Source: Stomorhina lunata
Lineage: Eukaryota > Arthropoda > Insecta > Diptera > Rhiniidae
Assembly: GCA_933228675.1 (NCBI GenBank)
Contig: OW121744.1
Span: 100,076,813 to 100,140,812 of the forward strand
DNA length: 64,000 bases
Reading direction: 5' to 3'
The notes under the pieces were generated by a model. The model made no database searches. It saw nothing but the letters and a program-made list of their open reading frames with translations, and was not told the origin of the DNA. This document shows positions 35,941 through 47,075 of the stretch, one piece after another. Position 1 is the stretch's first letter. Every line of letters begins with the position of its first letter. The position numbers and the translations under genes were made by a program.

Positions 35941-37245
35941 ACTAATTCCTTATAATTCCCTAAATATTTAGATAACATTTAACAATTTAAAATTGTTTCA
36001 ATGTTACAAAAGTTTTGTGATCTTATATAAATTACACTGTACGACATAAAATATATTTTTCCATGCTCCAGAAATACATTCTATGTGGACCGATTTTACC
36101 TATTTTCCAAAATATAAAGAATATTTGTGTAAAATTTTATAGCCCTGGCTTTTTACGTTCAAGCGACCTTATTCTTTTTGGTACTTAAGCTGTTTTCGTA
36201 AGTAGTTTATTTGAGACCTAGGGTCATATATGAAACGATTTTTCCAAATTTCAATACTAAACATTTTTCAAAAAATATTAAATATTCCGGTTTGTAATGG
36301 AAATCGATCCTTTTTAGATATATTTTTGAGATAATTTAACAATTTCCAAAAAAAATTTAAACCAAATGAAAGATAAGATATCGATCAAAAGGATTAAAAA
36401 CTCTTTTTTGTGGAAATGAACGAAAATAATCTCAAAAATTTATCAGAAATCTATCGCTTTGAAAACAATCGATTTCCATCACATACCGGTATATCGCTAA
36501 AATTTGTTGCCTCTGTAGGCCATATCAAGTCAATCGTTCCAAAATTTCATAAGGTTCCACGATATTCGAGTACATATGTATATCCTTTTAAGGTTTTAAC
36601 CGATTATGGGAATTACAAACGGAGTGACTATCTTTATAAATCCCCTATTCATTTTGATTGTTCTTTTCTAAATATATCTCAATATATCACATGAAAATAT
36701 ATTTCCGAAACCCGTTAATTTGTCGCACAGTGCTATTGTAATCACTTTAAGTGTTATCTTCTAAAATTTCCCTTTGAATGTTAAGTATAAAGACTGCGAT
36801 TGAAAAAATCTTCATAGGCTTTTCAAAACTTTGGTCATACCTATTTGTGGGCATAGCATTAGTTATAGTTCAAGTAATCGATCTAGTGAAAGCTCTATTC
36901 GCACCTCGAGTCATGGCACAAATTATGTTTTTAGTCATATCGAAAAGTCATAGATCTAGCCAAAGGTCTAATCAAAGCTCTAATTATAGATCTAGATCTA
37001 GTCATACTTTTTATCATTGTTCTGGTCATTTCTCTTATGATTGCTCTAAACCGGAGCCGTCCAGCTCTACTGCACAACGTAAGAACTTTTACAAAAGTGC
37101 TTTTGAGCTTTCACCCCGACACGCTATGTATGAGCAAGACGCAACTATGTTTGTCCCGCTCACACTTACACAAAATTGTCTTTGCAAAGTCAGTGGTATT
37201 TTCAAAGTCAGTGCTGCCAGATTAGAATTTTTGCTCGATTATAAA
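35941..37245. other. Unassigned intergenic sequence
   Basis: Open frames 36410-36694 and 36778-37269 exist. The second reads through into the mariner end and has repeated 'tctagtcata'-type DNA, so neither is supported as a gene. Confidence 0.4.
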
Positions 37246-38530
37246 GGGTGGTTAAAGGGCCGATGTTAAATGTGAACCACACCTAAACGCCAAGCTTTTT
37301 TCCGAATTTTATTTGACATTTCTCTATTTCAGACTTACTCAATTTGAACCATGGAGAGATACACAATCCAACAACGTGTTAAAGTTATCCAGACTTATTA
37401 TGAAAATGGGCGTTCAAATCAAAATACATATCGTGCACTTCGTGATTTTTTTGGTCAATTTGATCATCCAAATGTGCGTACAATCGCAAAAATCGTGGAA
37501 AAATTCGAGCAAACCGGGTCTGTAGAAGATGTGAGAACACCAGTGCAGAAAATACTGCTGCTGCAGAAAATATTGCTGCTGTTCGCGACAGTGTGGCTGA
37601 AGAGCCGTCCACCTCAACTCGTCATCGTGCCCAACAATTGCACATCTCACGCTCGTCGTTGATGAGCATTATGCATAAAGACTTGCCTTTACACGCTTAC
37701 AAGGTGCAATTGGCTCAAGAACTAAAGCCCCTTGACCATTCCCAACGTCGTGAATGGGCAAAATGGTGGCAAGAAATGGCAACAGTGGATGATCAATTTT
37801 CGAAGAAAATCATCTTCAGTGATGAGGCACATTTTCACCCTTTAGTGGATTCGTCAATAAACAGAATTGCCGCATTTGGGCGAATGAGAATCCAAGAGTG
37901 ATTGTCGAAATACCAATTCACCCACAAAGAGTGACTGTTTGGTGCGGTTTATGGGCTGGCGGCATCGTCGGGCCGTATTTTTTCCAAAATGAGGCCGGTC
38001 AGGCAGTTACTGTGAATGGTGTTCGCTATCGTGAGATAATAACGAACTTTTTATGGCCCGAATTGGAAGATATGGATGTGGACGATATGTGGTTTCAGCA
38101 GGACGGTGCCACTTGCCACACAGCTAACGAAACAATTGCTCTTTTGCGCAACAAATTCAATGGCCGTATTATATCACGTAATGGCGATGTCAATTGGCCG
38201 CCAAGATCATGTGATTTGACGCCGTTGGACTTTTTTCTTTGCGGTTATTTGAAAGAAAAAGTGTACGTCGATAAGCCAGCAACAATTCAAGAGCTAATGG
38301 ATGAGATAATTCGTCACATTAACGGCATAGAACCTCCATTATGCCTCAGGGTCATCGAACATTTAGACCATCGGATGGAGGTGTGCCGCCGCAGTCGCGG
38401 CGCCCATTTGGCCGATATTTTGTTCCACACATAATTGAGTAGTACCAATATATCATAATAAAATAAAATTACAATAATTTCCTAAATAGTTTGTGTTTTA
38501 TTCAAAATCAACATCGGCCCTTGAAATTTA
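37246..38530 (+). mobile_element. Mariner/Tc1-like element, copy 1
   Basis: About 1285 bp, with the 5' end gggtggttaaagggccgatg and an inverted relative at the 3' end (catcggcccttgaaattta). About 7 bp of the 5' terminal repeat are missing compared with copy 2. It holds one broken transposase gene. It lies between P450 genes B and C, about 1.25 kb upstream of the start codon of C. Elements of the IS630-Tc1-mariner group insert at TA; the flanks (ttata) are compatible. Confidence 0.9.
37351..38434 (+). pseudogene. Broken mariner-type DDxD transposase
   Basis: The reading continues through three frames: 37351 to about 37545 (start MERYTIQQR, helix-turn-helix region), 37593 to about 37840 (to FSDEAHFHPL, first catalytic Asp), and about 37845 to 38434 (WFQQDGATCHTA second Asp; WPPRSCDLTPLDFF third Asp). 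By my count 36 residues separate the second and third acids. The first break lies in a duplicated ctgctgcagaaaatat stretch; the second follows FSDEAHFH and is shared with copy 2. As it stands it cannot make a full transposase. Confidence 0.88.
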
Positions 38531-39109
38531 AAATTATATTAAATTTAATTTTAAATCTATTTACCGCTATTGCAAATATTAATAAATGTGTTTATGGACA
38601 GATCTGCTCTAGACCAAATTCTAGTGTATGAGGGTAATTGAAAAATAATGGAGATTCAAACCTAGCCTTCCTTAGCGGCAGTAAGACCGATAATGCTATA
38701 CGGTGAAGTCGACTGGCGCACATTGGTTTGAAACATAAAAGCGTTAATAAATCTGTTTCTTCTAAATTGTGAGACTGATTGAGCCAAGGGCCTTAAATGT
38801 CCTCTTATATCGGACTAATATGCTAGATGTTACGCATACCTCATTCCATGAAAAGTTTACTACACACCAATCGACCTTCTTCGCGTTCTAGCAGGTATAC
38901 CAAGACACCGAAGCGCTTGTCGAGAAATGTTGATATTTGTCCCTCAAAGTGTGTGGCCTATCTACCGGCATTTTTGCTGACTTATCTCTACAGAATCAGG
39001 GATTTGGTTTGTTGCGCTCAGTAAATATGAAGCTTTAGCAATTTGTCTTACCAACCTCTAACATATAGATTTAGTCATAGCCGCAGTCAAGGCTCTAATA
39101 TAATCTCTA
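38531..39109. other. Unassigned sequence after mariner copy 1
   Basis: No recognisable gene or repeat. The 65-codon frame at 38827 has no family features. Confidence 0.4.
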
Positions 39110-39540
39110 AGCATGGTCTACTTACTTACTTAAGTGGAATATATGTGCAAAATGTTAAGCTCGATTCTGAGCATATTTTAGAATTCCATGGACGATCTTG
39201 TGCGCATATTCTCCAATTTCGTTGGCCAAGTTTTGAAAAACTTTCCTTTACTTGGTCTTTTCATCGAAGTTTTCGGACATCCTCTTTTAGTTTAGCTTTT
39301 TTATAGTAATTAATTTTTTCAGGAGTTACTAGCCCGACGTCCTAACCCATATTTGTATAGTTTTTATGGGAGACCTCACGGCATATGTTTGTTGACTATA
39401 TTAACCAGCGGAAACGCAGTTCCCTAGGAGATACAACGAGAAGGTCTATGTCCTTAGTAGAGATGCAGGATAGCCAATATAAGTCTGGTTAATCAGAACC
39501 GCTTCTTGGTAACCAACATCCACTACATCATTCCTAAACA
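39110..39540 (+). repeat. Dispersed repeat family X, copy 2
   Basis: Pieces in order: cttacttacttaagtgg, ttttagaattccatgg, tgcgcatattctccaatttc, gttactagcccgacgtccta and taatcagaaccgcttcttgg. They match the reverse of 48400-47930 and partly 31525-31870. Confidence 0.7.
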
Positions 39541-39682
39541 TAGTCTATCTCAATATAGTCCCAAAAAATTAAGATAGAATCTAAAAACAAGATAAAGAAA
39601 AGATCTTGAGAACTTAAATGAAATTCTAATATTTTTTCAAACGCAGTCTTCTAAGTATCTAAGTAATGCTATTGACAACAAG

Positions 39683-39719
39683 TATAAAACTCAACGCATT
39701 TCACAATTACATTTTAGTT
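39683..39719 (+). promoter_or_regulatory. Core promoter of P450 gene C
   Basis: TATAAAA at 39683-39689 in agtataaaactcaacg; an initiator-like TTAGTT falls about 31-32 bp downstream, the same spacing as in genes B and D. The start codon is at 39780. Confidence 0.65.
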
Positions 39720-39779
39720 CTATCGGTCCTGTCATACTTGCATCAAAAATTCAATTAAACCAATTCCCCATATCAAAAA

Positions 39780-41343
39780 ATGCTTGTAACTACCGGCTTC
39801 CTATATCTAATCATAGCCACTATATCCCTGGCTTGTTTTGTTATCAAACGCAATCTGAACTATTGGAAAAATCAAGGGATACCCCATGAAGAACCGCATC
39901 TGATAATGGGCAACTTTAAGGGACTTCGCACAAAATATAATATTGGTGAAATTCTGGCTAAGTATTATCAGAAATTTAAGGGTACTGGACCCTTTGCTGG
40001 TATATATATAGTTCAGAGACCTGCTGTGATCTTACTGGACAAGGCGACCATTAAAAATGTGCTCATCAGGGATTTCAGTAATTTTTTAAATCGTGGCATG
40101 TATTATAATGAGAAAAATGATCCCTTAACCGGAAATTTGTTCTTTGTGGATGGCCAGCATTGGAAATCGTTGAGAACAAAACTATCACCCACTTTTACCT
40201 CGGGAAAAATCAAGTCTATGTATCCTATGGTATTAAAGGAGGCCGATAAATTTTTGCAAGTTTTCAAGGAAATGTTAAAGGAAGATCCCTTGATAAATGT
40301 ACTCGATATGTTGGGGCGCTTTACCGCTGATGTCATAAGTAGCTGTGCCTTTGGCATTGAGATAAATAGCTTGCGTAATCCTAACTCGGAATTTACACGT
40401 TTGGGCAGAAAAGTTGTGGTGCAGCAAAGGCACAATGCCTTGATTATGGCTCTCATTGATAGCTTTCCCAAGTTGGCTCGAAAGATGGGTATGCGCATTT
40501 TGCCCGAAGATGTTCATCAGTTCTTTATGAAAACTATAACCGAAACCATTCAATATAGACAAAGTCATAATATAGAAAGAAATGATTTTCTAAAACTATT
40601 GATCGATCTGAAGAAAAGTGACAATGAACAGTTGAATGATATGTCTATAGAGGAAATGTGTGCCAATGTATTCGCCTTCTATTTTGGTGGCTTTGAAACT
40701 TCAGCCTCGACCATGGCATTTGCTTTATATGAAATGGCCTTAAATACTCATGTGCAGGAACGTCTAAGAGAAGAAATAAATGAGGCTTGTGGATATAATA
40801 GTATTTTGTCCTATGAGTGTCTTAAAGATATGACCTATTTGGGTCAGGTAGTATCGGGTATGTTTCAAAGAAATTTAAAAAAAAAAAAACTAAACATAAT
40901 ATTTTTTTTTTATATAATTTATAGAAACCCTGCGCAAATACCCCATTGTCCCACAACTAAATCGACAGGCTTTAAATGACTATGTAGTACCTGGTCATCA
41001 ACTTTATGTCATCAAAAAAGGCATGTCTGTCTTGATTCCCGTTTTAGGTCTTCATTATGATCCAGAATTTTATCCTAATCCTCATGAATTTGATCCCGAA
41101 CGTTTTGCCCCTGAAGTGGCCAAACAACGTGATCCCATGGAGTACTTGCCGTTCGGTGATGGCCCACGCAATTGTCTTGGCGAACGTTTTGCCAAAATAC
41201 AATCGTGCTTAGGCTTGGCCACCTTGGTAAAGAATTTCCGTTTTTCAACTTGTACCAAGACTATAATTCCCCTTAAGATCGATAAAACGTCTAATGCTTA
41301 TACGCCAGCGCATGATATTTTTTTGAAAGTTGAAGCTATTTAG
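39780..41343 (+). CDS. Cytochrome P450 C, CYP6A-like
   Basis: Exons 39780-40857 and 40925-41343 with a 67-bp GT-AG phase-1 intron; 498 residues. Motifs: anchor about 1-22, GIPHEEP hinge, WKSLR (128-132), I-helix GGFETS (303-308), ETLR (360-363), PERF (417-420), heme loop with Cys443. Compared with B and D the heme loop has two changes: CIG becomes CLG and ERFG becomes ERFA; both residues are conservative, so activity is still expected. It is the closest paralogue of B. The gene is flanked by two mariner copies in opposite orientation. Polyadenylation signal AATAAA at 41387-41392. Role: ER monooxygenase, substrate unknown. Confidence 0.95.
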
Positions 41344-41499
41344 ATATTTAAGATAACCAGCGAAAATATTTGTAAAAAGTTATTAAAATAAATTTATTTT
41401 ATTATAAAATAAACTGAGAAATTATAACCATATCGGAATCAATGGAGATCCAGGCTGGCCATTATTTAGTATTGGTATTAGTATTAGTATTGGTATACG

Positions 41500-41575
41500 T
41501 CGACTACTAAGCATAACATATCATATTTAGCCTGAGTTTGATCCTCGGTCTCGGCAACACAAATTTACTGTTCTA
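41500..41575 (+). mobile_element. SINE fragment (B-box part)
   Basis: agcctgagtttgatcctcgg followed by tctcggcaacac matches the B-box region of the SINE at 5413-5554. Head and tail are decayed or missing, and mariner copy 2 starts about 10 bp downstream. Confidence 0.6.
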
Positions 41576-41688
41576 GAAATATATCGGGTGGTTAAATTTC
41601 AAGGGCCGATGTTGATTTTGAATAAAACACAAACTATTTAGGAAATTATTGTAATTTTATTTTATTATGATATACTGGTATTACTCAA

Positions 41689-43432
41689 TTATGTATGGGA
41701 CAAAATATCGGCCAAAAGGGCGCCGCGACCGCTGCTGCACACCTCCATCCGATGGTCCAAATTTTCGATGACCCTGAGGCATAACGGAGGTTCTATGCCG
41801 TTAATGTGCCGAATTATCTTATCCTTTAGCTCTTGAATTATTGCTGGCTTATCGACATATACCTTTTCTTTCAAATAACCCCAAAGAAAAAAGTCCTACG
41901 GTGTCAAATCACATGATCTTGGCGGCCAATTGACATCGCCATTACGTAAGATAACACGGCCATTGAATTTGTTGCGCAAAAGAGCCATTGTTTCGTTAGC
42001 TGTGTGGCAAGTGGCACCGTCCTGCTGAAACCACATATTGTCCACTTCCATATCTTCCAATTCGGGCCATAAAAAGTTCGTTATCATCTCACGATAGCGA
42101 ACACCATTCACAGTAACTGCCTGACCGGCCTCATTTTGGAAAAAATACGGCTCGACGATGCCGCCAGCCCATAAACCGCACCAAACAGTCACTCTTTGTG
42201 GGTGCATTGGTATTTCGACAATCACTCTTGGATTCTCATTCGCCCAAATGCGGCAATTCTGTTTATTGACGAATCCACTAAAGGGTGAAAATGTGCCTCA
42301 TCACTGAAGATGATTTTCTTCGAAAATTGATCATCCACTGTTGCCATTTCTTGCCACCATTTTGCCCATTCACGACGTTTAGAATGGTCAAGAGGCTTTA
42401 GTTCTCGAGCCAATTGCACCTTGTAAGCGTGTAAATGCAAGTCTTTATGCATAAAGCTCATCAACGACGAGCGTGAGATGTGCATTGTTGAGGTGGACAG
42501 CTCTTCAGCCACACTATCGCGAACAGCAGCAATATTTTCTACAGTACGAGCTGTACGAGCATGCACTGGTGTTCTCATATCTTCTACAGACCCGGTTTGC
42601 TCGAATTTTTCCACGATTTTTGCGATTGTACGCACATATGGACGATCAAATTGATCAAAACAATCACGAATTGCACGATATGCATTTTGATTTGAACGCC
42701 CATTTTCCTAATAAGTCTGGATAACTTTAACACGTTGTTAGATTAGATTAGATAGGAGGACCTCACAGAAAACTGTAAGATTATGCACAAGACCATAGGT
42801 GTTGATCCATAGTGCGTCCTCGATTAAGAAGCTTCATTTCGAGAAGCATTACCAACATTTAGCACATTTTGTTTTCCTCCTTTATCAGTTCACATAAAGC
42901 TTCGACAATTTGATATATTTTATCATCTTTAGAGGATGCACGTTCCTTAGATCTTCTAGATTCTGAAAAAAGTAAGAATCAAAACATTTAAATCGATTGT
43001 TAGATAGTGCAACACATTGACAAAGGAAATGGTATGTATCCTCTTCTTCTTCGTTGCACCATCTACACATATCGTCATTTCTTAAGCGTATTTTTTTCAA
43101 GAAGTACCTTAAGTTATTATGTCCAGTTATGATACCTACATATATCCTTAAATCATTTTTATCCATATTTAATATAGTTTTTTGTGTGTTAATATCTCTT
43201 ATCTGCCATAGAGCTTTCGTTTGAGTACATTGCGTTGAGTTATTCCACAATACATTTGCTTCAGATTTAAATTTGCTTCTCATATTCTGATAAATTGAGC
43301 AGAGCCCAGGGTAAACCTCCACATATGCTGCATTTCCATTCAAGTCTGCTCCATTGCGTGCCAATTCATCTGCTTTCTCATTGCCCAGTATATTATTATG
43401 GCCACGTTGTTGGATTGTGTATCTCTCCATGG
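41689..43432 (-). pseudogene. Broken mariner transposase, copy 2
   Basis: Read from 43432 downward: MERYTIQQR, then the LINE insertion, then RTIAKIVEKFEQTG through FSDEAHFHPL (42635-42222), then a frameshift identical in position and residues to copy 1, then VEIPMHPQRVTVWCG to SCDLTP (42225-41896), a TAG stop where Leu is expected, and KEKVYVDKP to the end (41689). Compared with copy 1 the first frameshift is absent, which shows that this lesion arose separately. Confidence 0.88.
42740..43402 (-). mobile_element. 5'-truncated I-group LINE insertion
   Basis: A 663-bp insert in mariner copy 2, flanked by a 9-bp target duplication, cacgttgtt, at 42731-42739 and 43403-43411. Its 3' end (minus strand) is a ctaatctaatc tail, as expected of I-type LINEs, which end in short tandem repeats. 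It encodes the end of ORF2: RNase H remnant GNEKADELAR, then a CRWC...H..C zinc-binding motif, then a stop at 42885. The open frame 43430-42885 joins nine mariner residues (MERYTIQQR) to LINE sequence by accident. Confidence 0.9.
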
Positions 43433-43541
43433 TTCAAATTGAGTAAGTCTGAAATAGAGAAATATCAAATAAAATTCGGTAAAAAACTTGGCGTTTAGGT
43501 GTGGTTCACATTCAACATAGGCCCTTACAATTTAACCACCC

Positions 43542-44216
43542 TTTATATGACAATATTGAGCATTATTTTTTTAGCAAATCTAGCAAAATGTCTGCAGTCA
43601 TAATCTAGTTATTAAAGTTCGAGTCATTAAAGACTCTTTCTGAAGAGCCGCATGAAGATACCATTTTCTCACACAAAAAATTAATTTTTGATTCATAAGT
43701 GAAATCACAAACGATCATTTTAGTCGTGCAGTTGAGTCAAAAAGGACTCGTATTTCATTAAAATTTTCAAAAAATGCTAACGGGGAATTGGAAAAAGGAG
43801 TGAAATTTTGAAATCACCAACATTTTTGATAAATTTACTATAAAATAGGCGACGGTCGCTATTTTTCAATCACTAAAACTTTTCACATAAATTGATTTTT
43901 TTGATAGGAAAAGATTTGTTTTGATAACAAATTAAATTTGTGATTTGTTTATAATTTTTGCAAAAAAAAACAATAACAATATAAAATTTAAAATCATTAT
44001 CAAATGACTTTGCAGAAATTGTGAGCAAAAACTACTTGAAAAAATGTATAGCAATAAAAAAAACATATAATTAAATATGTGTGTATGTATGTACGTATAT
44101 ATAACAAAATTCTTTTGGATCTACTGTCAACGCAAGACTATAATTTGTTAAGTCATTCCCATTAAATTTTGAACCACATACAAAGCTCTAGCAAACATTT
44201 TTCTAATACATTCATA
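43542..44216. other. Upstream region of gene D
   Basis: AT-rich sequence with no recognisable repeat or gene. Confidence 0.45.
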
Positions 44217-44240
44217 CTCTCTCTCTCTCTCTCTCTCTCT
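44217..44240 (+). promoter_or_regulatory. (CT)12 tract upstream of gene D
   Basis: An uninterrupted CT run about 80 bp before the TATA box. On the other strand it is GAGAGA, the sequence bound by GAGA factor in flies, which opens promoter chromatin. A plain microsatellite is the alternative. Genes B and C lack it. Confidence 0.4.
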
Positions 44241-44320
44241 TATCATTCTTGATTCGACTAGACCGATTCGCACACACACAAAATTATAACCAAAAATCTA
44301 AAGTTCTAGGCAAAATCTGG

Positions 44321-44357
44321 TATAAAACCGAAAACCCAAATCTGCAAGTAGATCAGT
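44321..44357 (+). promoter_or_regulatory. Core promoter of P450 gene D
   Basis: TATAAAA at 44321-44327 in ggtataaaaccgaaaac, and a perfect arthropod initiator TCAGT at 44353-44357, 32 bp downstream. The TATA context is nearly the same as in gene B. Confidence 0.75.
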
Positions 44358-44417
44358 TTTTTAACAAACTCCTAATATTAAACAACTAAAGAGCTATACT
44401 CGTATACTAGCAAAAAA

Positions 44418-45988
44418 ATGGAACTAACATCGTTATTACTTTATCTAATAATATCGGTTTTAACCCTGGTCTTATATATCATAAAACGTAATTTGAACTA
44501 TTGGAAGAATCAAGGAATACCCCATGAGGAACCCCATATTGTTATGGGTAACTTAAAGGGAGTGCGCACCAAATATAATATTGCAGAGATAATAGCAAAT
44601 TATTATAAAAAATTTAAGGGCTCTGGACCCTTTGCCGGTATCTATATAATGCAACGTCCCGCTGTGGTTGTACTCGATAAGCCTACCATGAAAAATATTT
44701 TGATTAAGGATTTCAATAACTTTACCGATCGTGGTTTATATTATAATGAAAAATCGGATCCCTTAACAGGTCATTTATTCTTGGTGGATGGTCAAAAATG
44801 GAAAAGTTTGAGAACGAAATTATCCCCCACTTTTACCTCGGGTAAAATGAAGTTTATGTATCCCACACTTTTAACAGTGGCCGAGAAGTTTGTTCAGGTC
44901 CTGGCTGATAAAGTAAAGCAGGAGCCTCAGGTTAATGTAGCCGATATGTTGGGCCGCTATACCACCGATATCATAAGCAGCTGTGCCTTTGGCATTGAAT
45001 GCAATAGCTTAACAAATCCCGATTCGGAATTTCCTAAATTGGGTAGAAAATCTTTAGTAGAGCAGAGGCATAATCCTGTAATAATGGCCCTAATAGATGG
45101 TTTTCCTCGTCTCGCCCGTTTACTGGGTATGCGTGTTTTAACCGAGGATGTTCATAAATTCTTTATGAAAACCATAACCGATACCATAAACTATCGGGAG
45201 AAAAATCAAATACAAAGAAATGATTTCTTGAATATTTTACTGGAATTGAGAAATAATAAAGAGGATAAAAACGGTTTAGGGGGTTTGACCATAGAGGAAA
45301 TGTGTGCCCAGGTTTTTGTATTCTTCTTGGGAGGCTTTGAGACCTCTTCGTCTACGGTAACAAATGCTTTGTATGAATTGTCTTTACATCAGGATTTGCA
45401 GGAACGTTTAAGGCAAGAGGTCAATGAAATGTTTGATAGTAGTCCAGATGGTAACATAAGCTATGATCAGCTTAAGGATATGGTCTATTTAGATCAGGTG
45501 TTATCAGGTTAGTAACTTTTCATTTTTATAATAAACGATTTATGATATAAAAACTATTTTCTCTAGAAACATTGCGCAAATATCCCGTGGTAGCTCAGCT
45601 CAATCGCAAGGCTTTGACAGACTACAAAGTTCCCGGTCATCCAAATTATATAATACGCAAAGACATGCCAGTTTTTATACCCGTTCTGGGAATACATCAC
45701 GATCCCGAATTCTATCCCAATCCCCAGCAATTCGATCCTGAACGTTTCGCGCCTGAAGTAGCCAAGCAAAGGGAGTCCGTGGAGTATTTGCCTTTTGGTG
45801 ATGGTCCCCGCAATTGTATTGGTGAACGTTTTGGCCGCATGCAATCGCGTTTAGGTTTGGCCTACCTTATAAGACATTTTCGTTTCACCATGAATCCCAA
45901 GACTGAAATTCCGTTAACATTTGATCCCAAAGGTTTGGCCTATGTTACGAAAAATATTGTTTATTTAAATTTAGAGAAAATTAATTAG
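44418..45988 (+). CDS. Cytochrome P450 D, CYP6A-like
   Basis: Exons 44418-45507 and 45567-45988 with a 59-bp GT-AG phase-1 intron; 503 residues. Motifs: hydrophobic anchor 1-21 then IKRNLNYWK, hinge GIPHEEP, WKSLR, I-helix GGFETS (305-310), ETLR (364-367), PERF (421-424), heme FGDGPRNCIG with Cys447. No inactivating change was seen. It belongs with B and C by the N-terminus and shared heme-loop sequence CIGERFG (as in B). Likely an ER detoxifying monooxygenase; substrate unknown. A strong TATA/initiator and a CT tract precede it. Polyadenylation signal AATAAA at 46004-46009. Confidence 0.96.
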
Positions 45989-46009
45989 GGATTAAGGAAG
46001 TTAAATAAA

Positions 46010-46970
46010 TTATTTATTGTTAATATTATCTTTAAAGTTAGTTAAATGTTAAATATTAGTTGTGTTTCCATACGATTACGAATTTACCCATACAAGTCCG
46101 AAGTTACCCTAAACTCACACAATTGTGTTTCTGTACTATATTTTGGTTTAAGTCTTTACTGATTGAATTTGTTTGAGTGAAGATTTCGTTATTGGTATTG
46201 AATCTCTTTTCGCGAACCACTCGGTGCTAAATCTGAAAAATAGGGCGGATGATGGAAGAGCATGTTCGTCAACGCACCATTTCATGTGCATATTAGGCGC
46301 AAATAAACACAAAAAATTATCGTTAAGAAGAAGCATATGCAGCGCAATGTTGCATTTACAAACAGGCCCGAAGCAATTAGAGGCCATTTTATGGATTTTT
46401 TCTATGGAAAAAACTTTTTTCTTTGTTTTGCCTACTTGGGCGCCGATTCACACCGATAAAACCACTATTTGGATTTTAATGTCTTGCGGTGGACTCACTG
46501 TTACTAAACGAAGCAAAACCTCCATATTGCGGTTGAGCAATCCACAACCAACTCGGTGCATGTTTGTGCTTCTCTGAGTCGCATTATACTTTACATTTCC
46601 AAACTTTTTAATTGGTCCGATTACTTGGTATTAGAGCTGTGTCGGTTTCATTCATAATAATGTTCTGGCATAGATTAGGTACCTCCAAAATCCTTGTGAC
46701 AGCTGCCGCAGCAGGTGGATTTCAAGCCACGTTTGTATATCGAGTCGCACGATCCGAGACAGACGTCCGTTTGCAGCCGAAACTAACATATTGAACAGAA
46801 GCAGCATTTTCGTTCTTAGACTGTTAGACCAAATACGTTGGAAAAGCTCTAAGATAACTTCCTCTCATATTAGACCCTATCTAGAATCCCTCTCTTTAGC
46901 TAGATCGATCAGATTTCTAGGATGTACCACAAGGTGGTTAGAGTAGGATTTGAATACAGTTCTTACCTAT
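46010..46970. other. Unassigned intergenic sequence after gene D
   Basis: Moderately GC-richer than the surroundings at about 46150-46800. Frames of 79 (minus) and 134 codons (plus, 46173-46577) overlap without recognisable motifs. A decayed transposon is possible but not shown. Confidence 0.35.
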
Positions 46971-47075
46971 ACTCCACTGGGAGTCAAGGATAACAGAAGA
47001 AAAAGAAGAGCAACAGCTACATCCCATTACATCCCAATTGAGGCCCTATACTCCACCGGGAGTCAAGGATAACAG
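46971..47075 (+). mobile_element. Two SINE 3' tails in tandem
   Basis: tatactccactgggagtcaa with ataacag appears at about 46971-47002, and ccctatactccaccgggagt with ataacag at about 47045-47074. Both match the 3' end of the SINE at 5413-5554; no heads are present. Confidence 0.6.

Larger units (their letters stand above)
41586..43541 (-). mobile_element. Mariner/Tc1-like element, copy 2, with nested LINE
   Basis: Ends are gggtggttaaatttcaaggg at 41586 and its inverted relative ending at 43541, giving terminal repeats of about 36 bp with a few mismatches. The 1956-bp length becomes about 1284 bp once the 663-bp LINE insert and one 9-bp duplication are removed, matching copy 1. It lies between genes C and D, about 0.9 kb upstream of the start codon of D, in the opposite orientation to copy 1. 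Confidence 0.92.

Noticed and set aside
36778..37269. A 163-codon frame with a hydrophobic start, Ser/Arg-rich middle and a HCSGHFSYDC patch resembling a zinc knuckle
   Set aside because: The Cys/His spacing does not fit CCHC, the middle comes from repeated tctagtcata-like DNA, and the frame ends inside the mariner terminus.
42885..43430. A 181-codon protein gene starting MERYTIQQR
   Set aside because: It is an accidental fusion of mariner transposase start and LINE ORF2 end across an insertion joint marked by a 9-bp duplication.
46173..46577. A 134-codon frame after gene D
   Set aside because: An overlapping frame is open on the other strand, there are no motifs, and flanking SINE tails and arrays suggest decayed repeat DNA.
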